Shown here piece after piece: positions 1 to 5,007 of a DNA stretch of 5,007 bases. The notes under the pieces are model-generated. The model did no database searches. It was not told the origin of the DNA and worked only from the letters and a program-made list of their open reading frames with translations. The stretch's first letter is position 1. Every line of letters starts with the position of its first letter. The translations under genes were made by a program, and so were the position numbers. The DNA lies in contig USPX01000170.1 of assembly GCA_900556665.1 (NCBI GenBank), positions 1 to 5,007 of the forward strand. Direction: 5' to 3'. This DNA comes from an uncultured Eubacteriales bacterium. GTDB taxonomy: Bacteria > Bacillota_A > Clostridia > Lachnospirales > Cellulosilyticaceae.

Positions 1-707
1 TGTACTTCTTTTACATCTTCAATGAAGCGTTCCATATTAAATGGTACTTCTGGAAGATAAATAAGATCTGGTGCTGGAGAATACTCTGTACGTGCAAGGG
101 CAGCTGCAGCAGTAAGCCAACCAGCATTTCTTCCCATGATTTCAACGATAGTAACAGATGGAATGTTATAAATATAAGTGTCGTGTGCAATCTCAAGTAA
201 TGAAGTTGCTACATATTTTGCTGCACTACCGAAACCTGGTGTGTGATCTGTAATAGGTAAATCATTATCTATAGTTTTTGGAATGCCAATGACATTAATC
301 GCTTTATTGTTTTCTTTTGCATAAGCAGATAGTTTAAGAACAGTGTCCATTGAATCGTTGCCACCAATGTAAAATACTGTTGTAATATTATGTGTTTCAA
401 AGAAATCAAAGATAATCGCATAAACATCTTCTGAATGTTCACATGTAGGAAGTTTGAAACGACATGAACCTAAGTACATTGCTGGTGTATTTGTAAGCTT
501 ATCAAGTGATTCTTGAGATGTAAAAATTGAAGATAAATCTAAGTATTTGCCTTGAAGTAATCCTTCAATCCCGTTAACCATACCATACACTTTGTCGTAT
601 AGTCCATTCTCAAAAATACCTTGTAAGACGCCACTAAGGGAAGCGTTAATTGCAGCTGTAGGACCTCCTGATTGTCCAATAATACAGTTACCTTTTTGAA
701 TATTCAT
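1..707 (-). CDS. pfp: Pyrophosphate-dependent 6-phosphofructokinase, N-terminal part (truncated by window edge)
   Basis: Cytoplasmic glycolytic enzyme that phosphorylates fructose 6-phosphate to fructose 1,6-bisphosphate. The 235 visible residues (start ATG at 707-705) cover the N-terminal half or more of a family that usually runs to about 400. Visible motifs are the phosphate-binding segment GQSGGPTAAIN (11-21), GGNDS (115-119), PKTIDND (143-149) and MGR (191-193). In ATP-dependent enzymes the GGDGS motif has Gly where this protein has Asp118, and the residue before TIDND is not Lys. Asp118 and Lys144 are the known family markers of pyrophosphate rather than ATP use. Asp147 is the expected catalytic base. 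The start is backed by AAAGGAG (718-724) ten bases upstream and by a promoter at 752-780. It is transcribed divergently from the cellulosome genes. Family assignment is firm; donor specificity is inferred from the two marker residues. Confidence 0.93.
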   Translation of the reverse strand, partial: MNIQKGNCIIGQSGGPTAAINASLSGVLQGIFENGLYDKVYGMVNGIEGLLQGKYLDLSSIFTSQESLDKLTNTPAMYLGSCRFKLPTCEHSEDVYAIIFDFFETHNITTVFYIGGNDSMDTVLKLSAYAKENNKAINVIGIPKTIDNDLPITDHTPGFGSAAKYVATSLLEIAHDTYIYNIPSVTIVEIMGRNAGWLTAAAALARTEYSPAPDLIYLPEVPFNMERFIEDVKEV

Positions 708-751
708 TGTGGGTAAGCTCCTTTCAATAAGTCCGTAGAATATCACAATAA

Positions 752-780
752 ATGATAACAAAGAAATATAAAACGGTCAA
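752..780 (-). promoter_or_regulatory. Sigma-A-type promoter of the phosphofructokinase gene
   Basis: Read on the minus strand, TTGACC (775-780; five of six consensus bases) is followed by a 17-base spacer and TATCAT (752-757; five of six). Transcription would start near 745, giving a leader of about 38 bases before the ATG. A weaker second candidate lies further upstream on the same strand: TTGACC at 829-834, 17 bases, TGTATT at 806-811. Read by eye from consensus, with no start-site data. Confidence 0.65.
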
Positions 781-827
781 ATCTAAACATTTCATGCGAG
801 GAAATAATACATATTAAGGTTGCAATA

Positions 828-855
828 TGGTCAAAAAAAAGTCAAGGACTATAAT
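828..855 (+). promoter_or_regulatory. Candidate promoter of the scaffoldin-cellulase operon
   Basis: A perfect -10 hexamer TATAAT at 850-855 is preceded, with a 16-base spacer, by TGGTCA at 828-833 (four of six matches to TTGACA). Starting near 862, it would give a leader of about 134 bases. A second candidate is ATGGCA (880-885), 18 bases, TATAAA (904-909), which would give a leader of about 80 bases. In such AT-rich DNA chance -10 matches are common, so neither is certain. Confidence 0.4.
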
Positions 856-948
856 GAAATTAAACAATAGATGAGATAAATGGCACTAATAAAATCCATA
901 ATTTATAAATAACACTAATAAATGGACTAAATTTATTGTTGAATAGGG

Positions 949-966
949 CACTTTAAATAAAAAGTG
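949..966 (+). repeat. Small inverted repeat in the scaffoldin leader
   Basis: CACTTT (949-954) and AAAGTG (961-966) are exact inverted copies around a 6-base AT loop. It lies 17 bases before the AGGGGG ribosome site, so it could be a weak leader hairpin or a small operator. With six mostly A-T pairs it may also be chance. Confidence 0.3.
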
Positions 967-982
967 TAAAAAAAGAGGAAAT

Positions 983-998
983 AGGGGGAATTAAGGTG
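983..998 (+). promoter_or_regulatory. Ribosome binding site that fixes the GTG start of the scaffoldin
   Basis: AGGGGG at 983-988 lies seven bases before GTG at 996-998. This supports GTG as the start. The next in-frame ATG is codon 10 (1023), which would remove the positively charged RKK n-region of the signal peptide. The nearby ATG at 1007 is in another frame. The site is further from the AGGAGG consensus than that of the downstream cellulase. Confidence 0.75.
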
Positions 999-2240
999 AG
1001 AAAAAAATGGAGTTTAGGGTTAATGAGTGCAGCACTTTTAGCATCATCATTGATGGTAACACCAGCTTTTTGTGCAGATAATAATATTAAAGTAGAATAT
1101 GCAAATAGCTCTACGCAAGCACAAAGTAATACGATTGCATGCAAAATTAAATTAACAAATACAAGTCGTCAAGAGATTGCCTTAGAAGACTATACATTAA
1201 GATATTACTATACAAAAGATCAAGATCTTAAACAATGTATGTGGTGTGATAATGCCTCAATGATTGCTGGTGGCAACTATACAACACTTACACAAAAAAT
1301 CACAGGAACTTTTGTAAATATGGATGTACCTACAGATAATGCAGATACATATTTAGAATTAGGTTTTGCAAAAGGTACAGGCACACTTGCACCAGGTGGC
1401 GTAGTTGAAATTCAACTTCGTCTCACGAATGATAGCTGGAGAAACTATAATCAAGCAAATGACTTCTCATTTGATGCAGTAGAAAATATACCATTATATG
1501 AAGGAGGCGTGCTTGTTTTAGGACAAGAACCAGTTGCAGAAGGTGTGGTAGATTCACAAGTTGTTAAAACTGATTTTTCATATGATAAAAATGTTGCAAT
1601 TAATAATGAAGTAAGTACAGCGATTGTTTTAAATGATAATACTTTAGATGCTGTTAAATTAAATGGGAAAGCATTAGCAGCAGAAGATTATACATTAGAT
1701 GCAGATGGCAAATTTACTTTTAGCAAAAGCTATTTAAAAGGATTAGAAGTAGGTACATATAAATATGTATTTGATTTTAGCCAAGGAAAAGATGTGGTTG
1801 TTACTTTAGATGTAACAGATACAACAGATTATGACTTTGCCATCACACTTCCTCAAGTAGAGGTGGCAGCAGGGGATGAAGTAGAAATTCCAGTAGCGAT
1901 TCAAAACATTAAAGAAGGTATCAATAACATGGACTTTACTTTAAGTTTAGATACAGCTAACTTTGAATTTGTAGAAGCTGCGCCAGCTGGCACATTAGAT
2001 ACAGAAGGCGAAAAAGCAAGCCTTATGACAAGCTATCACGAAACAACAGGCGTTTTAAATGTAGCTTATGTAGATGCAGAGCAAAACGGCGAAAACTTAA
2101 TGAATGAAGATGGTACATTCATGGTTGTTAAAGTAACAGCTAAAAAAGACTTTAAAGGTGCACCACTTAAACTTAAAAAATTAGGTGCTGTAAGAAACCA
2201 AGACCTTAAGAAATTATCACTTAGTGTAAAAGTGAAATAA
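996..2240 (+). CDS. Secreted mini-scaffoldin: CBM3, X2 module, single cohesin
   Basis: Non-catalytic cellulosome scaffold of 414 residues, predicted to bind cellulose and dock one enzyme outside the cell. Residues 1 to about 27 form a signal peptide (RKK, hydrophobic core, TPAFCA); there is no lipobox. Residues 30-179 are a CBM3 close in pattern to scaffoldin CBM3a: LRYYYT, WCD, GTFV, NADTYLE, and an end at GVLVLGQEP. The cellulose-facing residues align as Asp85, Asn86, Tyr95, Arg142 and Trp148. Residues 188-273 fit an X2 module (DFSYDKNVAINN, SYLKGLEVGTYKYVFDF). Residues 281-414 are a cohesin (VEVAAGDEVEIPVAIQNI, GINNMDF, GTFMVVKVTAK), complete at the C terminus. No SLH repeat, sortase signal or dockerin is present. 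The gene ends with tandem TAA codons and is followed after 36 bases by a dockerin-bearing cellulase, its likely partner. Cohesin type I is inferred from general pattern only. Confidence 0.9.
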   Translation: MRKKWSLGLMSAALLASSLMVTPAFCADNNIKVEYANSSTQAQSNTIACKIKLTNTSRQEIALEDYTLRYYYTKDQDLKQCMWCDNASMIAGGNYTTLTQKITGTFVNMDVPTDNADTYLELGFAKGTGTLAPGGVVEIQLRLTNDSWRNYNQANDFSFDAVENIPLYEGGVLVLGQEPVAEGVVDSQVVKTDFSYDKNVAINNEVSTAIVLNDNTLDAVKLNGKALAAEDYTLDADGKFTFSKSYLKGLEVGTYKYVFDFSQGKDVVVTLDVTDTTDYDFAITLPQVEVAAGDEVEIPVAIQNIKEGINNMDFTLSLDTANFEFVEAAPAGTLDTEGEKASLMTSYHETTGVLNVAYVDAEQNGENLMNEDGTFMVVKVTAKKDFKGAPLKLKKLGAVRNQDLKKLSLSVKVK

Positions 2241-2260
2241 TAAAGAGAATTAGAGATAGA

Positions 2261-2279
2261 AGGAGGAGTATATATAATG
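2261..2279 (+). promoter_or_regulatory. Strong ribosome binding site of the cellulase gene
   Basis: AGGAGG at 2261-2266, within GAAGGAGGAG, stands ten bases before the ATG at 2277. It is close to the perfect anti-16S sequence and stronger than the AGGGGG plus GTG of the upstream scaffoldin. No promoter or terminator is evident in the 36-base gap, so the two genes are probably cotranscribed. Confidence 0.8.
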
Positions 2280-3842
2280 AAGCTTATGAAAAAAGTATTA
2301 AGCATGACATTAGGTAGTTTAATGGCAGCTACAATGTTATTCCCAACAACTGTTATGGCAGCTGATACAAAAGCTAAAGCAGGAGATGACTGGCTTACAA
2401 CAAAGGGAAGTAAAATTGTAGATAAAGATGGAAATGAAGTATGGCTTACAGGATGTAACTGGTTCGGATTCAATACAGATACACGTATGTTCGATGGTAT
2501 TTGGTCAGCAAATTTAAGCGCAGCACTTAAAGGCATTGCAGATCGTGGTATTAACTTTTTACGTATTCCTGTGACATCACAACTTTTAATTGAATGGGAA
2601 AATGGTACAGGAAATAAACCAAATGTAAATACATATGTGAATCCAGAGCTTGAAGGGATGGATAGCTTACAATTATTTGATGAGGTTGTAAGGCTTTGTA
2701 AAGAAAATGGTATTAAAATTATGTTAGATATACATAGTGCTTCATCAGATGGTCAAAGACATTATTATCCATTATGGTATGGTGAAGGTTATACAATTGA
2801 TGATTATCATCATTCATTAGAGTGGTTTACAGAGCGTTATAAAAATGAAGATACAATCTTAGCAATCGACCTTGAAAATGAACCACATGGCAAACCATAT
2901 CATGAATCACTTTGGGCAAAATGGGATGGTTCTGAAGATGATAACAACTGGAAGTATGCAGCAGAAGTTGTTGCAAACAAAGTATTAGATATCAATCCTA
3001 ACTTACTTGTTATGATTGAAGGTGTAGAAGCTTATCCAAAACCAGGCTATGATTATACAGCAAAAGATGGCTATAATGATCCAAAATATGATTATACATG
3101 GTGGGGTGGTAACTTAAGAGGTGTAAAAGATTATCCTGTCACACTTAAACCAGAACATCAAAATCAAGTCGTTTACTCACCACATGATTATGGCCCAACT
3201 GTTTATATGCAAGATTGGTTCCAAGGTGATTTCACAAAAGAATCTTTATACAATGATTGTTGGAAAGATAACTGGGCATACATTGCAGAAAGTGGCACTG
3301 CACCTCTTTTAATTGGTGAATGGGGTGGATTCTTAGATGGTGGTAAAAATGAACAATGGCTCAATGATTTAAGAGACTTCATTGTTGAAAATAAAATTAA
3401 CCATACATTCTGGTGTTACAATCCAAACTCAGGAGATACAGGCGGACTTGTAAACTATGACTTTATGACATGGGATGAAGATAAATATGCACTTCTTAAA
3501 CCAGCATTATGGCAAAATAAAGATGGTAAATTCATCAGCCTTGACCATGAAGTAGCAATCGGTTCAAATGGTATCAGTTTAGGTGAGTACTATGGTACAT
3601 CTAATCCTGGTGATGAGGAAGATGATCCAAAACCAACTGACAAAGTGGTTAAAGGTGATGCTAATAAAGATGGTAAAGTAGACTCTACAGACTACGCTGT
3701 TGTAAAACGTTACATGAATGGTAAAGTTACATTAGATGAAGCAGCACTTAAAAATGCGGATGTAGATGGCAGTGGCAAAGTAGATGAAAAAGATGCAAAA
3801 CTTATCATGGACTATGTTTTAGGGGATACTAACGCATTTTAA
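2277..3842 (+). CDS. Secreted GH5 cellulase (endoglucanase-like) with C-terminal dockerin
   Basis: Predicted extracellular beta-1,4-glucanase of 521 residues. A signal peptide covers 1-28 (MKLMKK, hydrophobic core, cleavage after VMA). The GH5 domain spans about 37-412, and its pattern resembles subfamily GH5_1 ([21 protein letters not shown] near the start, [12 protein letters not shown] near the end). Key residues are visible: Arg96 (LRIP), His153 (DIH), Asn201-Glu202 in NEP as acid/base, His303 and Tyr305 (SPHDYGP), nucleophile Glu348 (GEWGG) and Trp379. An acidic, Pro-containing linker at about 440-457 leads to a dockerin (459-516) with two calcium loops: Asp461/Asn463/Asp465/Asp472 and Asp495/Asp497/Ser499/Asp506. 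There is no CBM. It follows a one-cohesin CBM3 scaffoldin, so docking onto that protein is likely. Family and dockerin are firm; endoglucanase rather than another beta-glucanase activity is inferred. Confidence 0.94.
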   Translation: MKLMKKVLSMTLGSLMAATMLFPTTVMAADTKAKAGDDWLTTKGSKIVDKDGNEVWLTGCNWFGFNTDTRMFDGIWSANLSAALKGIADRGINFLRIPVTSQLLIEWENGTGNKPNVNTYVNPELEGMDSLQLFDEVVRLCKENGIKIMLDIHSASSDGQRHYYPLWYGEGYTIDDYHHSLEWFTERYKNEDTILAIDLENEPHGKPYHESLWAKWDGSEDDNNWKYAAEVVANKVLDINPNLLVMIEGVEAYPKPGYDYTAKDGYNDPKYDYTWWGGNLRGVKDYPVTLKPEHQNQVVYSPHDYGPTVYMQDWFQGDFTKESLYNDCWKDNWAYIAESGTAPLLIGEWGGFLDGGKNEQWLNDLRDFIVENKINHTFWCYNPNSGDTGGLVNYDFMTWDEDKYALLKPALWQNKDGKFISLDHEVAIGSNGISLGEYYGTSNPGDEEDDPKPTDKVVKGDANKDGKVDSTDYAVVKRYMNGKVTLDEAALKNADVDGSGKVDEKDAKLIMDYVLGDTNAF

Positions 3843-3844
3843 TC

Positions 3845-3872
3845 TTGACAAAATAGTACGTTAAGGTAAAAT
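3845..3872 (+). promoter_or_regulatory. Promoter of the T-box leader and pheS
   Basis: A perfect -35 TTGACA (3845-3850) is followed by a 16-base spacer and TAAAAT (3867-3872; five of six matches to TATAAT). Initiation would fall near 3879, about 16 bases before T-box stem I begins, which is the expected arrangement. The -35 is the outer end of the left arm of the inverted repeat. Confidence 0.6.
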
Positions 3873-3888
3873 AGTACTATATTGTCAA
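3845..3888. repeat. 44-base imperfect inverted repeat after the cellulase gene
   Basis: The arms at 3845-3859 and 3874-3888 are 15 bases each and pair with one mismatch, around a 14-base loop. AAAATAGTAC also occurs twice in direct orientation (3850-3859 and 3868-3877), and ATAGTACTAT (3871-3880) is a perfect palindrome. It begins two bases after the cellulase stop codon. No T-run follows on the plus strand (the sequence is AAAATAAAAAAG), so it is not a normal intrinsic terminator. It overlaps the likely pheS promoter and could be an operator, or a 3' end-stabilising hairpin in the cellulase transcript. Confidence 0.75.
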
Positions 3889-3894
3889 AATAAA

Positions 3895-4210
3895 AAAGCA
3901 ATGAAGATGCACAGTAAAATTCAAGTATCCTTCTCAGAGAAAAGTATCATTAGGCTGAAAGTACTTTAGGCAAAGCTTGTTTTTGAATTTCACATTGGAG
4001 CTTTATTCTTAAAACTGGTATCAGGAGTAGAGAATAACGGTAGCAACGTTAGAGCTATTGAGTGCTTATAAGCCCTTAAGTAAATGTAAAGTACCAGCGT
4101 TAAATGGACTTATTATATAAGACAGCTTAAGTGGAACTTATGAGAATCAGGGTGGTATCGCGGAGTATATTACAGGCTTCGTCCCTTTTATTAGGGACGG
4201 AGCCTTTTTG
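3895..4210 (+). promoter_or_regulatory. T-box riboswitch sensing uncharged tRNA-Phe
   Basis: This untranslated leader controls pheS by reading the charging state of tRNA-Phe. The base of stem I pairs AAAGC/AATG (3895-3903) with CATT/GCTTT (3993-4004). A higher helix pairs ATTCAA (3919-3924) with TTGAAT (3983-3988). The distal arm pairs AAAGTA (3941-3946) with TACTTT (3962-3967) and presents AGAGA (3936-3940) and GGCTG (3953-3957). The specifier codon is read as TTC (Phe) at 3989-3991, between the two lower helices. CTGGTA (4015-4020) can pair with TACCAG (4092-4097), in the stem II region. The T-box proper, AGGGTGGTATCGCGG, is at 4149-4163; its TGGT (4153-4156) would pair with the tRNA acceptor end, the last T matching discriminator A73. 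A terminator follows. Specifier and downstream gene agree, which makes the call strong. Confidence 0.93.
4175..4209 (+). terminator. Intrinsic terminator of the pheS T-box
   Basis: GGCTTCGTCCCT (4175-4186) pairs with AGGGACGGAGCC (4193-4204) over 12 pairs including one G-U, around a TTTATT loop, followed by TTTTT (4205-4209). The left arm's GTCCCT can instead pair with the AGGG of the T-box sequence (4149-4152), giving the competing antiterminator. When tRNA-Phe is charged the terminator should form; when it is uncharged, transcription should continue into pheS. Confidence 0.93.
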
Positions 4211-4281
4211 ATTGTTAAACTTTGCGAATACTAAAAATATAGTGCAATAAAAATGAAATTGGCAAAAGCCATATTCTAAGG

Positions 4282-4299
4282 AAGGAGCTTTAAGAAATG
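4282..4299 (+). promoter_or_regulatory. Ribosome binding site and start of pheS
   Basis: AAGGAG at 4282-4287 stands nine bases before ATG at 4297, supporting this start. The stretch from the terminator to here (4211-4281) holds no gene. Its only visible structure is a 4-pair hairpin TGGC-AAAA-GCCA at 4260-4271, too weak to interpret. Confidence 0.8.
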
Positions 4300-5007
4300 A
4301 AAGATAAATTAGAGATGATCAAACATAGTGCGATCGCAAGCATTGAAACAGCAGATACTCTTAATACTTTAGAAGAACTTAGAGTACAATACCTTGGTAA
4401 AAAAGGTGAACTTACAGCTGTACTTCGTAATATGAAAGATTTAAGCAGTGAAGAAAGACCTGTGATTGGTCAAATGGCAAATGAGGTAAGAGAATCAATC
4501 GAAACAGCTCTTGCATCTAAAAAAGTAGCTTTAGAAGAAGCTGAGCAAAATAGAAAACTTCAAGAAGAAGTTTTAGATATTACAATGCCAGGTAAAACAT
4601 TAAAAGTAGGTCACATGCACCCACTTCAAAAAACACTAGAGGAAGTACAAAATATCTTCATTGGTATGGGGTATGAAATCGTAGAAGGTCGTGAAATCGA
4701 AAACGCTTACTACAACTTCGATGCTTTAAACTTAGGTGAAGAGCACCCAGCACGTGATGAACAAGATACTTTCTACTTCAATAGCAATCTTGTACTTCGT
4801 ACAGCAACATCACCAGTACAAGTTCACACTATGGAAAAAGAAAACCTTCCTATTCGTATGATTGCACCAGGAAGAGTATATCGTTCAGATGAAGTTGATG
4901 CAACACACTCACCAATCTTCAATCAAATCGAAGGGCTTGTAATTGACAAAAACATTACATTTGGTGATTTAAAAGGTGTCCTTGCAGAGTTTGCAAAAGC
5001 TTTATTT
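4297..5007 (+). CDS. pheS: Phenylalanyl-tRNA synthetase alpha subunit, N-terminal part (truncated by window edge)
   Basis: Class II aminoacyl-tRNA synthetase subunit that, as an alpha2-beta2 enzyme with PheT, charges tRNA-Phe in the cytoplasm. The 237 visible residues are roughly 70% of the usual 330-350. Residues 1 to about 90 are charged and helical, matching the N-terminal coiled-coil that contacts tRNA. The catalytic core begins at about 92 (LDITMPGK). Recognisable core segments are GMGYEIVEGREIE (123-135), HPARDEQDTFY (150-160), LRTATSPVQVHTM (167-179), GRVYRSDEVDATHSP (192-206) and FNQIEGLVID (208-217). The preceding T-box carries a Phe specifier, in agreement. pheT is expected just downstream, outside the window. 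No frame breaks or odd residues are seen. Confidence 0.97.
   Translation, partial: MKDKLEMIKHSAIASIETADTLNTLEELRVQYLGKKGELTAVLRNMKDLSSEERPVIGQMANEVRESIETALASKKVALEEAEQNRKLQEEVLDITMPGKTLKVGHMHPLQKTLEEVQNIFIGMGYEIVEGREIENAYYNFDALNLGEEHPARDEQDTFYFNSNLVLRTATSPVQVHTMEKENLPIRMIAPGRVYRSDEVDATHSPIFNQIEGLVIDKNITFGDLKGVLAEFAKALF

Larger units (their letters stand above)
708..995. other. Divergent intergenic control region
   Basis: This very AT-rich gap holds no credible gene. It separates the minus-strand phosphofructokinase from the plus-strand scaffoldin and must hold both promoters. Besides the promoter candidates listed separately, it contains a 6-base inverted repeat CATATT/AATATG (810-815 and 824-829), two copies of CACTAATAAA (884-893 and 913-922), and a perfect inverted repeat CACTTT/AAAGTG (949-954 and 961-966) just before the scaffoldin ribosome site. 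I saw no clear CcpA cre site and no riboswitch. Confidence 0.6.

Noticed and set aside
11..196. Minus-strand reading frame of 61 codons
   Set aside because: It lies inside the phosphofructokinase gene on the same strand in another frame; the phosphofructokinase frame carries clear family motifs here.
708..995. CcpA cre site or a riboswitch in the divergent intergenic region
   Set aside because: No stretch fits the cre consensus, and no conserved riboswitch core or paired scaffold was recognised.
1071..1076. Lipoprotein anchoring through the Cys of the scaffoldin signal peptide (PAFC)
   Set aside because: The residues before Cys26 do not match the lipobox, which needs a Leu/Val/Ile-type residue at -3 and Gly/Ala/Ser at -1; here -1 is Phe.
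953..1144. Minus-strand reading frame of 63 codons with a hydrophobic product
   Set aside because: It is antisense to the scaffoldin signal peptide and CBM3 start; its hydrophobic look comes from reading that AT-rich stretch backwards, and no ribosome site or family supports it.
2066..2536. Minus-strand reading frame of 156 codons across the scaffoldin-cellulase junction
   Set aside because: It is antisense to the end of the cohesin and the start of the GH5 domain, both strongly supported. Its product shows no recognisable domain, so it is a shadow.
3845..3888. Hairpin after the cellulase read as a Rho-independent terminator
   Set aside because: The stem is AT-rich and is followed by AAAATAAAAAAG rather than a T-run on the plus strand, so it does not meet the requirements.
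4260..4271. TGGC-AAAA-GCCA hairpin before pheS
   Set aside because: Only four pairs and no conserved context; it could be a weak translational element but is just as likely chance.

Overview
The window looks like chromosomal DNA from a strongly AT-rich, cellulose-degrading member of the Clostridia. Support comes from A/T-ending codons, strong AAGGAGG-type ribosome sites, a T-box leader before pheS, a pyrophosphate-type phosphofructokinase and cohesin/dockerin proteins. A Cellulosilyticum-like or other anaerobic lignocellulose degrader is my best guess. This is inference from gene content; no taxonomic marker is present.

Layout. (1) 1-707, minus strand: the first 235 codons of a pyrophosphate-dependent 6-phosphofructokinase, cut by the window edge. 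A good sigma-A-type promoter lies at 752-780. (2) 708-995: an AT-rich divergent control region with promoter candidates in both directions and several short repeats. (3) 996-2240, plus: a secreted 414-residue mini-scaffoldin with the order signal peptide, CBM3, X2 module, single C-terminal cohesin; it starts with GTG. (4) 2277-3842, plus: a secreted GH5 cellulase with a C-terminal type I-like dockerin, 36 bases downstream and very probably in the same operon. (5) 3843-4296: no protein gene; it holds a promoter buried in a large imperfect inverted repeat, then a complete phenylalanine T-box riboswitch with its terminator. (6) 4297-5007, plus: the first 237 codons of pheS (phenylalanyl-tRNA synthetase alpha chain), cut by the window edge.

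How the genes work together. The scaffoldin/cellulase pair is the most interesting content. The cellulase has a dockerin but no cellulose-binding module. The protein encoded just before it has a cellulose-binding module and exactly one cohesin. The simplest reading is a two-protein minimal cellulosome: the scaffoldin supplies substrate targeting and the enzyme docks onto it. Neither protein shows a cell-surface anchor. The dockerin halves carry different recognition residues (Ser-Thr against Glu-Lys), which suggests a single preferred binding orientation.

The phosphofructokinase (glycolysis, using pyrophosphate as phosphoryl donor) and pheS (translation) are housekeeping genes. pheS is under its own tRNA-Phe-sensing leader. 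No intrinsic terminator is visible between the cellulase and the T-box, so cellulase transcripts may run into the riboswitch.
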